A stretch of 64,000 nucleotides of DNA, taken from Bursaphelenchus xylophilus (taxonomy: Eukaryota; Nematoda; Chromadorea; Rhabditida; Aphelenchoididae). The translations under genes and the position numbers were made by a program. The stretch is from contig CAJFCV020000004.1 in assembly GCA_904066235.2 (NCBI GenBank), positions 8,494,001 to 8,558,000 on the forward strand. Direction: 5' to 3'. The notes beneath the pieces were generated by a model. It saw only the letters and a list, made by a program, of their open reading frames with translations, searched no databases and had not been told where the DNA came from. Shown here one piece after another: positions 34,601 to 47,613 of the stretch; within the stretch, counting starts at the first letter, position 1, and each line of letters opens with the position of its first letter.

Positions 34601-37600
34601 TCCTGAGAATCCCCAGATGACAAACTTCTCCCTAATGCAAAGTGCAATTTCCTCTTTTAAAAACCATTTGCGTTTCAAATCACACCGTAAACAATCCCTT
34701 TTGTAAGCCCTCTAAAACCCGCCCAGATCCAGCAGAAACATAAAAACCCTCAATTGCTACTTTTGGGATGCAACGGCAATAGGAATGAGGCAATAAAAAC
34801 GACGAAAAAGAGCCGACTCAAAGGCATCCGCTGGAAATGAGGGAGCAACGGCAACAACGCCTTTTGTACGTTAGGAAGGCGCGGTCTGGCCTCGTGGGAA
34901 TTCCACATATCCGGGTTAGAGGTGAGTTATTGTAACGTGCATGGGATGGAGTGTAGATTTTCTGCAATGCGAGCACTATTTACAGGAGAATCTTAAAAGT
35001 GCAAGGCTCAAATTTTCTTTACATTTTGTACAACATAAAGGGATAGGCCACACAAAAAATACCCGAAAATTTTAGCTTGCGCTTTGCAGAGGCTGCCGGT
35101 ATATAAAACACTCTATGCCGATGGGCTTTTTCACGTCAAAATTACCTACCTACAAACTAAAAATCTCATTTTTTCTATAATCCGTGATCTCAAAATCTTG
35201 CACATATCTGTTAGAAAAAATTATTTTACAAAAAAATTTTTGCCAGGCCTTTCCTCACAATATGAGCGTCGCACTTTGAGTACCTCCCCTGCCAGTAAAT
35301 AACATATATTCTCTGCCCTCTAGCACTTCCTCTGTCATTACTATTCCGACCTTAATTTTCCATGTTTACAAACACTCCGATCAGCCTCCTTGTTTGTTCG
35401 ATGCCCCCGAATCAATGTCTGGTTACGCGGGTTTAATTAACCAGAATATCTATTCACACCCGTCTTAATTTACATGCTCAAATGAGCGGCTGATAGGTCT
35501 CCAGACTCAAGGATCCTAATTCGGGCAACAATAAAACGGGTTTACGGCTACTTGAACCCCACAATTTGGGTTAGTGGAAACGATTGGGACAGTACAAAAA
35601 AAAGTAAAGTCATATGAAAAAACCGTAAAATACGTGTATCGAAAGCAAAGACAAAACAGGGATGGAATCATCAACGTCTAAAGTGCATCGTGACCGAATT
35701 ACATTGAAGTTAATTAGACGCCGTAATTAGTGGAACATCCGTGGCTGTAACCAGGGAGCAATGGAGACGATTTCTTAAAGGTAAAATAAACACAAAAATA
35801 GATCTCGGAAGCAAGGTACACAGTTAAAAGGTACAGTAATTTAGCTGCAATAACTTGCACAAAAATCCTCGCAACATCAATCAGTTGACCTTCTTAGCAA
35901 ATGCCAGTGGTCTTATGATAACGCGCAATAAATTTATAATAAAAAAAGCTAAATTTAGGGCTGCAATGTTGTAAGAAAACTGCTGCCAACTTAAAAAGTT
36001 GTAAGAGAAGAAGCTGCAAGAATCACCCGCAAGGAAAGCCGCAGATAAGACATTATCTCTCCCTTCCGTATCTTGAGGTATCATAAAACCTGACCCGTGC
36101 CTGCGCGGCGAGTTTTGTGAGGTAGAAGAGCAGGGGAAGTGCGGCACATAAGTTGTGATGAAACTTGAGACAAATTACCTCGATTGTTATGCAAAAAATT
36201 GCAAGGATTCTGCGACCTGTTGATTAGGGCTGTTTGTGGATCAAAAGTTTTGCTTGTATCAATCTAGCCAATGAGTTAGAGTGGCTTTGAGACCTTATAA
36301 ACGGCTAGCCTTAAAGCTGGGTTGGTGGCCAAATCATCTACCTGCAGATCTTACGTAAATCCACTCATTTGATAGCTATTTCGGTAATTACAATACCAAT
36401 CCAACTATTCGCCAGCAATTTTGAATTTTTAAGGCTAGCTCAACTGTTTTATTAGTCATAGCAGAGCTGATTAGTTAAATAAAACCCGCTCTTCCAGAAA
36501 TAAAAATTCCACAGTCTAACTGTCTCTGACACTTTAAAGTACTGTCTATCCAAGCAACAAGCTTTCCCCTGGAGTTTAGACTCTTTGAAAATCAAGATAA
36601 CCAATCCTCAATCCCTATATGTTTCAGATCTTCAGTCGCAATCCTTATTTTACCGCCAAATCCCATCCCCATAACCGCAGCAATCATCCCTTCGAGACTT
36701 AAAAAACGCATCTTTTAATTGACCGACTGACCCCGTAAAAAAGTAAAAGGATATCCAGAGAAACTTTTACTAATAAGAAATACGCAAAGGAATCTGAGGA
36801 ATCGGTCGATCCATCAAGTTGCACAAAAAATCGTAAACTTTCACTAGCCCCTTTACTTTTTATGGTCTTGTTTTTGGAGCTGTTTCTGGGAGTGATTCCA
36901 GAAACCAAGGGGTAAAATGATAACGTGAATATACGATGGGTAATAGGTGGTACGTAAAGGGCGGTTAAACTCACATTAAACACTCAACTTGGGAGATTTA
37001 ATGGTAGTTATAAAAGGAGAAGGTAAAAAATGGGCTGCACTTTCTTCTTATGATTTTTTGCATCAAAGTCCACATACAAAGAGGAAGTTTAATCTAGAAA
37101 TGAGCAGTTTTTGCCTACTGTAATACAAATTTTTTGCCTACAAAAGATTCTTTTGCAAAAATTACACAAGAAGTCATTCAATAATTACGAGTATCCCCTA
37201 ATGAAACTGAATTTCCCGTCAGCTCTCATCTTCAAGTCACTCAAAAAACAGTTTACCCACTTTCTAATCACCCCTCCCATCCTTGCGCCCCTTCCGAAAA
37301 CTTATTTTCCGTTCGAAATTTTTAATTAAAAGATCCGATGGAATTCCAATCTTTGGAATCCAGGAAAAAAACTCGGAAAAAACATTTTCGCAGCCCACAA
37401 AAAACGCAATGAACCTGTACCGTGTTTAGGGAATGGGCAAGGCCATTCGGACAGTTCGCGTTTTCATCCATCCCGACCTCGGTCCATTCTATTGAATACA
37501 GCGCCGCTCTTGCATTAACGCCATTCTCGGCGACTAACGAACTCAAAAGTTTTGCGTGCTCAAAGAAGCGAGGAATTTGAAGAAAGGGGGGACTTGAGTC

Positions 37601-38884
37601 ATGAGAGTTGGACAACTCTTGGAATTCGTAAGCCCTGTGGACGTATTGGTCATTCCAGAAACGATTATAGAGTCACGATATTCCCGGGGAAATTTAGATT
37701 TATGGAAATCAATCAGCTCGTAAAATCGCCTAGGGAAATGAAGCCAACAGGGCTAACCATTCAATCTCAGGGGCCTTTATGGTCTTTCTATCGGTCAAAT
37801 CATCGTACAAAAGGCCAGACTTTGGCCCAAAACTTTTGTCGGAAGAGTTGGCCGATCCGAAAAGGAGAAAGAAAACTTTCCGAATCCCAAAATGAATCAG
37901 GAATAAAGTAAAACAATGTTTTTTGTAGAGACAAGACGGGCCTTTCGTCAGGTTCCAGCCTTCATTTACTTAATGTCTAATCACATGCCAACCCCCGCCG
38001 AGCCCGCACTCACCATTGTCCATGACCCTCTGGATCCGTTCCTGAAGCCGATGGAGTCGATGAACGTAGTGTGCATACAGCTCCCGGTTCTCCTCCAACG
38101 CTCTCGCCTCCTGGAATCAAATCTCTTTACAAAGGCGGCTACTTACAAGTGTCTATAACAACGTAAAAAAAGCCAAAGTGTGGGTGAGTAAAAAGTCGTA
38201 AAATGGAAGGGAAGAGTGGGGCTTCTGTTTTTATTTTCTTCAAGTTTTTTATTAGGCTTTGATTGGGGGTAGTCGTGAGTAAACGTTTTTTCAGTGGCGC
38301 GAAAATATTTATACACAAAATTCAATTTGGGAGGGGTAAAATGGGTCACGCAGAGTTGGGAAGGTGTGTCACGGAAGGCAGAGCACTGGACGTTCTTTGA
38401 AAACTGGAAGTTATTTTAGGCTTGCTCGAGTCCGAATCTACTGTAAGAGCTGTCCAATTTCCTTTCACGAATTTTTTCAAAAAAATTTTTTTTTTGGAAA
38501 CCAAAGCACCGTGAATCATAGTAAATCCAAAGACAAAAGACAGAATCTTTCGAAAAAACATACAATCCCACCAGCAGACAAGATTGACTCCTCACTTTCC
38601 CTTCATAATTAATGACGACCCTCATTAAACCGCAAATTTATTGGACTGAAACCGGACTGACCTGTCTTTGGGAACTTAATCCACCTCGGCAATCCACCGA
38701 AAGTTGATGATAGGCGCTGAAATTAACTCAATAATTACCAGGATGTACGGCGAAACCGGTTCGCAATATAATTAGCATATTCAAGCAAAAAAATATTAAT
38801 TAAGAAGACAATGTCAGCGTATGTGTTATATTACCTGTATCCATGGTAGAGCGCATTAAATTTGTCGACAATCCGTTCGTTCAT
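28622..38884 (-). CDS. RIPOR: RIPOR/FAM65 family Rho-interacting cell polarisation regulator
   Basis: Ten coding exons (38884-38835, 38716-38662, 38110-38014, 31523-31416, 31334-31019, 30952-30676, 30611-29273, 29202-29047, 28951-28827, 28756-28622) close to 885 residues. N-terminal coiled segments (ELYAHYVHRLHRLQERIQ) match the RIPOR N-terminal helical region. LDGLVGRLNVEVK, GFARLASGDIFEV, KVTEVRLIRSVK, FFSPQPQLVTMNL and SLGSLKLQMVVSW form the C2-like block of the family. A long Ser-rich linker and a helical C-terminal repeat region (CRALAVLK, SEARRSMESIQ) follow. Vertebrate RIPORs bind active Rho and tune polarity and migration. Intron 3 spans 6.49 kb. Orthology is strong for the C2-like part; the first two exons are inferred from phase and weak similarity. 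Confidence 0.88.
31524..38013 (-). other. 6.5 kb intron of the RIPOR gene
   Basis: No nested gene with recognisable family or clean exon chain was found on either strand. Several GC-richer islands occur, near 31680-32000, 34140-34260 and 34830-34910, against an AT-rich background. Long introns this close to the 5' end commonly hold enhancers or alternative promoters. The first island is listed separately. Confidence 0.5.
31560..31900 (-). promoter_or_regulatory. Possible internal promoter of RIPOR upstream of exon 4
   Basis: Just upstream of exon 4 (31523) on the gene's strand is a CG-rich, strongly strand-biased stretch (C/T-rich on the minus strand, 31660-31790), unlike the surrounding intron. 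Exon 4 contains an in-frame ATG (MNAIEAELDG) that would give a short form starting just before the C2-like region. There is no direct evidence of transcription. Confidence 0.35.
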
Positions 38885-41800
38885 GATCAGGAACGATGAT
38901 GATTTGAGTTCAGATCAGCAAGCCAAAGTTTAGCACAACATGTCAAGAGATATTCCAATCAAACGCTGAAAAGGCTCTCATAAAAAGTTATCACAGTGTT
39001 TACCATATAAACAATCTTGACGTTCCCCGCCAAATAAACGAAAAAAAGATTTGAAAACTTCAAAATATTATATTATTTATTATATACTACTGTATACGGT
39101 GGATTCACCATATATGATTTGATATACGAAATCAAAACGTACGAAGAAAACGAAAAGTAAAATCACCGACAAAACATCTTCGAAAAGCACACAAAAATGG
39201 GAAGAATAATATTTGGGCAGGTATTCGAAGCGGTTGACATTCATGGGCGATGACTAATATCTTCTCCATAAATAGCAAGAGGAAAGTGAAATCCCAAAAA
39301 AACGAAATGAAAGGTGCATTAAAAGGCAATAAAATAAATTCGAATTGTGCTGGTCATCTGATGAAGAAGGTCTCAAGGGAGCCTTACCGTATATTTTTTA
39401 TAAAAATGAATCATAATTTACAGGGTAAACGGTCAATATGGGAGGTGAATATGTCGATGAAACTTGGCAAATTAAGCTTCAAAATTTTTCATTCGAAAGG
39501 TGGAGACAGAAAGCTTTGAAGGCGCTAAAAAACGATGGCTACTCTGACAAAGCTATAACTAAAATTCGAAAAAATTATCATTATTATTTTGTGTGGTTTC
39601 ACAACATTGATTAGGGCGTTTCATCTTGGAGATTGGATTTTTTTGTTGTTTGCTTAATTAACGTTCACAAATAAGGGCTGGATCAAAAGTTAAGCCATCA
39701 AACTGAGACCATCAGACCGGTCGAAAATTTTGGCTAGCCCTTGAACAATTGGATAAATGGATTACAATTTGATAGCTAGATCGGCCCGCAATGTGCAAAT
39801 CAGGCATCTATAATAGAATGAAATGTAATCCTTGCCCCTCAAGAACGGCTTGTCAACTTTCTTCCACTGAAAAAACTACTAAACAAGCAAGTAAACAACC
39901 CAAAAAAATAAATCCATCGATGACTGACAGCTGCCACTTGCTTCCAGAAAAGGAAACACCCCCAGATGAGGGACATCTAAACCAAGAAAAAAGCTGGGCG
40001 GCAAGTGTAAGGAAATCGTCGGCAGCCTCCTTAACGAGCAGCGACAAACCCCTCGAGATCCTAAACATATTGTTATAGCGCCTCAAAAATGTTTCGATCC
40101 CTGTTTTTTTTTGAGAGGGGAGCCATTTATTATTGTGAATAAATTGGGATTTTAATGAGAGGAAAGCTCGAGGGGGGAGGAAAAAAGGAAGGTAGATTTA
40201 TTGTTTATCATCGTTGTCAAAAACAAGGAATTTGAGGGATAAGGGCGGATATTTGGGAGGATGACAAATGGGTGATCAACAAAATGAGGATTTACTTTTT
40301 TGTAAATCGTACCATTGCAAGTCCAAAATACCGCCCAAAGTTGTTCGCATTAGAAACTGACGCCCGCAAAGTTTCCCCAAATCCCCAAGACTCCAAAAAA
40401 ATCCAACGCTGTTTCAACGATCCCATCGTTTTTTGTCATCCTCCCCTGTTAAACAGTAAATCGCTTCAATGATCTTTCGGATCCCTTTTGGATTGGTTTC
40501 ACATAAAATCAACGAATTTTTCGACACCGTCTTTCTTTGGGGACAGGTTTTCTGAATGTGGTAATTCAAAAAAATGTTTTGAGAAGATGCAAAAAAAAGT
40601 TAAAGGACATGGGCTTAATTGGATTTTCAAATTTAATGATGGACGCACTTCAGCAGCTCATTTACAACGCGAGGAATTGATTTATTCGTTGAGGTGAAAG
40701 ATTAGATTTTGGATCTGGGGCTAAAAAGGGAGTCTTCGGAATTGGACGCTCAGATTCTCTTTAAATTTTGCACACCCTAGACGCCACATACCAATTAAAA
40801 TTAAGCTTGTGCCTAGTAGAGGCAGGGCAAATATTCAACGATGCCTGCCACCAACAGAATACGCAAAAGAGAGAAAACGCTTATCGGCCAAATCTCTGCC
40901 AATTTTGCACGGTAAAAATTGGTTTTTTGCGGAGACCTTGGCCTCTAAAATGTAAATCAATACAAAAATTTGCAATTTTTCGGAAACTTTCGGCAAAAAA
41001 ATTGGGTTTTCTGCAAACCGGGATAGAAAAGTGCTTAAAATTTTTTGAATATCTTAGAAAATGATTAAAATTTAAGTCATCTATTAAAAATCTGAGCATC
41101 GCACGTCAGAAATTTTTCTGAGAAAATATAAATGTGATAGGAAAATGACGACATGGCCATGACTTCGTACTATCGCGTACAATGCAAAACAAAGAGCTGC
41201 GTAACTTCTTCCAGCCCAGTTCTCCTTACCTTCCGCTCTAGACCGTCGCCGATCCCTCGGTTTGTCCAGCACTCCAACCCCAAAACCCCCGTTGCATCCC
41301 GCCAAATATTCCTCAAGAACAAACTCAAAAAGTGTCCACAAGGAAGAGATTACCCATTCACTCAAAAAAAAACGAAAGAAGAAAAAACTCTCACTTACCG
41401 CGCGCAGATTATTGCGCAAGAGCGGACGGTATGTAACCCAACAATAACATCGGAGAGGAGGGATCGAGCGCAGAGCCCAGGATTCACGATTAGCCGCGTG
41501 GGAGATCGGTTTACAGGCGTTCGATTACAATGAAAATGCGATGTTTTGGCGGGGATAATTGGTAAACAAGGTAATTGACGTGATTGAGAGCGAAGAATGA
41601 CCCGCGGTATTGCAACCGACGCAATTGGGAGGGGTAATCTTGTTGAAAATTGAAGGCGTTCAGTGCCTGTAAGAGAGGTTCTGGGTAAATTCAAATTTTC
41701 TCGGCCATGATGCTTTTGGCAATATTAAATATTTTGCCCTACAACTTGCTACTACCGTGGCCTTGCCCCAAGATGCTCTTTTGAGGTTGCTAATGATGCT

Positions 41801-42668
41801 TGCCTAATTGTAAGCAAAAAAATTTAACAAGAATGATCCCTCGCGAGGCCCCGGCACAAAAACTAAATTAAAATTTTCTCAAAAATTAAATTACCAATTT
41901 TAAAAATGTTGACGTATTATGAAAGCCCATACTTCAAAGCACCATAAAATTAAGAGTCTCCAAATTAAAAAACATCTCGATTTTGATGAACTAAATTTTT
42001 TTTCTCATTTTTTGTGTGTAGACAAATTGACGTGAACTTTGCGCTGAAAACTGATTTTTCGTAGGAACGTGGCAACCTCTGGCGTTGTCCTTTACAACAG
42101 GAAGAAGGTCAATGTTTCTTTACGCCAAAAATTGTAGAATTTTCACCAAATTTTGGGATTAAGATCTCGGTTGTTTTTTGTTCTTTTTCAATTGGAGAAG
42201 GAAGCATTTTGCCACATTTTTGATATTTCCCGGCTGCAAAATGATACGTTTTTTTGTCACTGGATCAGGTCTCCCATTGTACGTGCGTTGTTTTTCGCAC
42301 GCTGCATTTATAAAATTTGCAAGCTCTTGTTTTACTGCTCGCAACAAAATCAAAAGACAAATTATGTTTGCTCTCGATAAAACGATTACCAAATTTCTCT
42401 GAAATACAAAAACAGTGTTTCAACCGGGAAAATCAGCAATGTTTCTTGTTTTTTGTCGTTTGATAACTCGTCGAACTGCGTGTTTTTCACGTTTTTGTTT
42501 TTTGTTTCAAGCTATGGGCCTGATTTTCAGCAGAATCAGGGCTTTTTTTATCATTACAACCATAAAAAATATATAGATAAATACAAGACGTTCGCGGAAA
42601 ACACACTTATTTTACAAAGAAGAAGGCGGTTATTGAACGTATTGCAGTAATTTTAAGACTTTTTGTAA
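38885..42668. other. 3.8 kb intergenic region between RIPOR and the acyltransferase
   Basis: No coding exon chain was recognised. On the minus strand a strong donor (GCGCG/GTAAGTGAGAG, exon end about 41399) follows a CG-rich stretch at 41400-41520; this could be a non-coding first exon of RIPOR. A half-copy of MITE family A sits at 42186-42279. Other open frames (39250-39519, 39791-40078, 41153-41533) have no family or splice support. Confidence 0.45.
42186..42279. mobile_element. MITE family A, copy 2 (right half only)
   Basis: Only one arm remains, from TTGGAGAAGGAAGCATTTTG to the terminus CACTGGATCAGGTCTCCCATTG, followed by TA at 42280-42281. The left arm has been lost, so this copy is dead. 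It lies about 390 bp upstream of the acyltransferase start. Confidence 0.75.
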
Positions 42669-43998
42669 ATGTTTCTCCAAAATATGGGATTTGGCAAGGA
42701 CATGCCTAAAATAATACTAGAGCTATTCCAAATTCATCTTTTCCTCATCATCTTCTTGTTCCATCCCTTTATCGTTGGTGGATTATTGATTTATTTGGCA
42801 TTCACTCCGTATTGGTGGGCGTCATTACTGTACATAGTATGGACGTGGTACCAATGGGGAGCCGAAGTTCATTATGTCAAGCCTTGGGAATGGATGAGAA
42901 ATCATCGGTTCTGGGATCATGTCAGTGGTTACTTCCCACTGACCATTGTCAAAACTGCAGAGTTGCCGCCAGGCCATAATTATATTCTTGCGTAGGTCAT
43001 CTGAGTTAAAGTTACAGTGGGGGACCTGATCCAGCAGCAAAAAACGTACCATTTGGCATCCGGGAAGTATCAAAAATGTGGCAAAATGCTTCCTCTTGGA
43101 CAGGGAAGCATTTTGCCACCTTTTTGATCCTTCCCGGATGCAAAATGGCACGTTTTTTGCTGCTGGATCAGGTCCCCCACTGTACAGCTTCCAAGACACT
43201 AACACAACAAAAAAACTTCTAAAAATACGCATGTTTTTCAGCTGGCATCCCCATGGAATTGTCTCGATCGCTGCGGTGGTTGCCATGTGTTCAGATGGCG
43301 CCAGATTCACCGAGAAATTCCCTGGGATCACCCGTCATCTGTCCACCCTGACCTCTCAATTCAACGTCCCTCTCCGTCGTCCAATCCTCAGCGCTTTCGG
43401 AGTGATTCCGGCTTCATTTGGCTTTATAAACCGACTATTCGCTTCGAGCCCAAGAGGAAATGCGGTCTGTTTGGTTGTTGGTGGAGCCGAAGAGGCGTTG
43501 GAGAGCCATTCGAATGTCTACAGATTGTGTCTGAAGGAGCGAAAGGGATTCTGCAGGATGGCCTTGATTTCCGGCGCCCATATTGTGCCGGTTTATGCGT
43601 TTGGAGAGACCGGAGGCTACAATCAAGCCTGGAATCCGGTGGGCTCATCTCTGAGGGCGTTCCAGGCCAAGATGAAGAAACTGATCGGGTTCAGTCTGGT
43701 GATCCCTTATGGCCGAGAAATTTTTCCCGGAATACCAAGTATAACACCATTCCAAGGAGAGATCGTAGCGGTTTGTAAGTTTGCTTTATGATCATTTGAT
43801 TTCAAATTCTTCTCAGAAAAGGTCTAATAGCCACCTCTTACAGTCGGCCAGCCAATCCCCATTACGAAAACGGATAATCCAACCCAAGAGCAAGTCAATC
43901 AACTCCATTCCTTGTACAAATCGAAGCTCATAGAATTATTCGAAACCCACAAAACCAAGTATGGAGTGCCCTCGAACGCTCAATTGGAATTCTACTAG
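42669..43998 (+). CDS. DGAT2/MOGAT family diacyl- or monoacylglycerol acyltransferase
   Basis: Exons 42669-42991, 43242-43774 and 43844-43998 give 336 residues, normal for the family. Two hydrophobic segments near residues 18-60 would anchor it in the ER membrane. The YFP motif (SGYFPLTIV) and the catalytic HPHG (WHPHGIVS) are present, as are the later GGAEEAL and KGFCRMALISGAHIVPVYAFGE blocks. The C-terminal GQPIPI and the helix before the end fit too. Such enzymes add acyl chains from acyl-CoA to mono- or diacylglycerol, or to wax alcohols. The donor/acceptor pair cannot be read from sequence. Intron 1 carries a complete MITE (43014-43182). Confidence 0.93.
43014..43182. mobile_element. MITE family A, copy 3 (intact, in the acyltransferase intron)
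   Basis: A 169-bp element with ends CAGTGGGGGACCTGATCCAG and its mirror, TA on both sides (43012-43013, 43183-43184). The arms are almost perfectly complementary over their length with practically no loop, so the RNA would fold as one long hairpin. It lies 22 nt after the donor of intron 1. This is the cleanest copy and defines the family ends. Confidence 0.93.
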
Positions 43999-44256
43999 CT
44001 GCTTCAAAATGACATTTATCGATGTATATACGAGTTCAAATTCTTTCAATCACTTCCAATCCCAATGCAATATTTAAAGAATTCCAAAATTGAAACCTTT
44101 GTATGGTTTATTGTTCATAAAACAGGTTAGTCAATCAACGGATGTAATTTACAGACAATATAAACGCTATCTTTGGACTATGTAAGGGTCAGATATGAAA
44201 TGAAAACCGATAGTTAATAATATGCAATAAATTAAGGGAAGCAATTTGGAGCGGAA

Positions 44257-47200
44257 TTATTTGGATTGAGCGAGGGATTTGTAGTAGTCGGCCAGAACCT
44301 GGAACAAGATAAATTACAAAAAATCAAGTCAAAATTAACAATCACAAACACAAAATCTAATTCCAACTCACCTTCCACGCTTCTGGAACCATGAATCCGT
44401 TTGGAGGTTCTTCTCCGGACTTGGCCAACCCTCTCATCTTTGTTCCTGAGATAAATTCAAAGTCTTCTTTGCGGGATTCATCGAAGAAACTCATCTTGCC
44501 AGCCTTCTTGTCATAAGCAGCAACTCTGAACGGGATAATCTCGAGATCCGTGAGGCCGGGAGTCATCGCCAACACCTTGGCACCATGAGTTGGATCGTAG
44601 AGATAGTCGCCCGTCTTGGGGTCCTGAATACCCGCGGGATCTCGGCCAACAATATAAGCGGCAACTCCGGCAGCAACTCGCGCCCGAGCATGCCATTGGA
44701 CTTCGGTTGGGCCAGCATACAACATGGGGGATGGGAAGATGGCCAAGACGGTCCATTCAGGGCTCAACGTGCCAGACTTGAGGACCTCTTCGTGTTGTCG
44801 GATTCTGGTCGGAAGGGGAACATCCGAATCCTTGGTCCATCCGCCCAACGGATGAAGAAGGAGCATGGGTTTTTGATATCTTTTGGACAACATCTCTCTG
44901 GTCTCTTTCATCAACAGAGCGTGCCCGTTGTGGATGGGGTTCCTGAGCTGGAAGGCGAACACACAATCAGATCCCTTCGCTGCGAACTCGGCTCGGAGCT
45001 CATTGGGAGTCTTGCGATATTGGTCAAGCCCATCGTCGTATCTGAAAAGAGGGCGTAAAACGAAGAACAAAGCCTACCCCCCTCAACATCATATTCTTAC
45101 CTGATTCTCTCAAACACCTTGATGTCCCCACCCAAGCACCAATCTCCGCTGTTCAAGATCATGTCCACCGTCGGATGGCCCCGATCGGTACATGCGAATT
45201 GTCTCTGAACTCTTTCCATTTTGTGATGTGGGAAAATCTCAGGGTCCTCCAAGACGGCGACCAACTTGTTGTTATAACTGAGTTTGATAATCTTGGCATC
45301 TCCCACTTTCGCCTTTTGTTCTTCATTGATTGGTAAGACAATTGGGACGGACTGACTGATGGGTTCGTAGAGGGGAATGTGTTCCGCATTCTCGGTCGAT
45401 CCTCCATTCAAGGAAGCGCATTTCTTGGAGAGATCAAACAACTGATCGAAATGTAGAGCTTGTAAATATTGTCTTTCCCTCATGAATCCGGTCAATGGCG
45501 TTGCCCATCCTTCGGCGAGGACCTGAAGCCATTGAAGGTCGACTAGTTCAAGCTCAAGTTCTGGGGCATCCTTGGAAGCTTCGACGAGAGCAGTCTTCTC
45601 TTCCTCGGATTTCACAAAGAGTTCTTTGACTGGGGGTTCATTGAAATGAGTGAAGACCTAAAATCAAGGGTAAAGTAAAGTAAGGGTAAATTTTATAAAA
45701 AATAAGAATATAAGACTTCATATAAACTTCGCCTACCTCTTTTGGCAAAATATTCTTTTCCACCAAGAACTCGAGCAATCGTTGAACACATTCTGCTTCC
45801 GACAATTGGGCGGTATCAAGAACCAAATCCGGGTTAACTGGCACTTCATAGTCCGAGTCGATTCCAGTGAATCCTCGGATCTGTCCCAGCCTCGCCTTCT
45901 TGTAGAGACCTTTAATATCCCTGGCCTCGCATACTTCCAACGCCGTGCTCACATGAACTTCAAAGAAGGGGAGGTTGTCCTTGTCGTGGATACTTCTCGC
46001 ATTGTCCCGATCAACTCGATAGGGCGAGATAAACGAGGCCAGCATCACCATTCCCATATCAGCACAGAGTTTGCTGAGCTCGGCGACTCGTCGAATATTC
46101 TCGGCACGTTCTTCTTTTTGGAATCCAAGGTTCTTGCAGAGCCCATGTCTGACATTATCACCGTCAAGTCCATAGGCGGGGATTCCAAGTTGAACCAAGA
46201 TTTTCTCAAGGGCAAATGAGAGGGTGGTCTTTCCGGCTCCGGAAAGACCAGTGAACCAAAGAGTGCACCCGCGGAAGCCAGAGTGGCGTCCTAGAATTGA
46301 GGCGCGCTCTTCTCGGTTGACTTTGTGTTCCTGGATCTTGCAATTGATGAGGTTTTCATTGACGAGGGACTGAAAACATATAAGTAAATCGACGAAAAAA
46401 TAAACTCAAATCCACAGGACCTTATAAAAAATATAACAGAATTTGGCGGAGTATCTAAAACTTGATCGTGAGTTTTGGAACAAATTAATTAAAGCTCATA
46501 AATCCTGTTTTTTATCCCACCAAAAAATAGGCCCCGAGATTCCTCGATGTTTTTTGTACAACGCCTTAACAAAATACCCCCACAGAGCCATTCCCCAGTA
46601 ACACTTACACTGATCGCCGATGCCATTCGTACCTTTATCTATTGCGAGCCGAATGTTTTGCAGAAAGTCGGCAAAGAATGCCGAGAAACGCAATTTATTC
46701 TCTGTGTACGAGAAACTTCGTTGCATAAAACTTATTACTTACAAGAGAATTTCCCGTCATAAAAACGACTACCCTCAAAAGCGGTGGAATTACCGAAAAG
46801 GTAGAGAAAATTGAATTTATTTATATCAACTCACACCTGCGGAGGTTAATCAAATCACCAAATGATATTCACATGGGCACAATGCTATATAGAAACCTCT
46901 TTCGACAACAGTATAAGAGAAATCCAGAGGGACAAAAAGGAACAGTAAAGCATGTTTTTTCTACATTATATACCAAACTCTTACAGTATATTTCTTCTAC
47001 CCCAAGAAAACAAGTACCTACTCTCTTCAAACCATTCATTCTGCGCTGATTGCAATCAACAAGGAGGATATATTGATTCCCAACTCAACCTAACGTGGCG
47101 ATGAAGGAGGAGAGAGCCGGGCTGTTATATAGACAACGCATCCCACTCACTTCCAGCGACAATCGGATTAACCACATTCGAAATTAGAGTAACGACTACC

Positions 47201-47578
47201 ACTGTTTGAAACGACGGTAAGCCGCGGAACGTACGGTCCACGGTGACCTCGGGGGTCACACATATTATCTCAGTTTCACAAGGCCGACAATTCTGGGAAA
47301 ATTGTATTGGACGAAGGCTAGGGAAAACATTAATCTGTGAGTCACTTGAACTTTATGTTCTAATAGGCTCGACCACCACATATATAAGCCATGCCCATCT
47401 CACACTTGACCTTTTTATCTTCAACTATCCCCTTACAGATCCCCATTTTCTAAAATACATAAAAAAACAATGAAGCGCTCACCGGAAGCATGGCATTTCT
47501 CATAAGTCGTGGGCTTGGTGGCCTGGAGGTGAGGATGACCTCGTTGTGTCCGACGAGCGTTGACATGGTGGTCGACAT
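44257..47578 (-). CDS. PAPSS: Bifunctional 3'-phosphoadenosine 5'-phosphosulfate synthase
   Basis: Exons 47578-47483 (its 5' end could reach 47613), 46369-45737, 45657-45101, 45041-44372 and 44298-44257 give 665 residues. The N-terminal APS kinase has the P-loop [30 protein letters not shown] and [10 protein letters not shown]. The C-terminal ATP sulfurylase has the [13 protein letters not shown] motif with its Hx[13 protein letters not shown] and the end PEAWKVLADYY. The fusion makes PAPS, the universal sulfate donor, from sulfate and ATP. The start is not certain: the first exon stays open upstream of the chosen ATG to its acceptor at 47614, so another 5' exon may add residues. Confidence 0.94.
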
Positions 47579-47613
47579 TTCCGGCTCCACGCGATCCCTG
47601 TGGAGAGGCCTTG

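Noticed and set aside
41153..41533. 126-codon forward frame near 41.2 kb as a gene
   Set aside because: No family, no splice sites in phase, and a good donor exists on the opposite strand, fitting a non-coding leader exon better.
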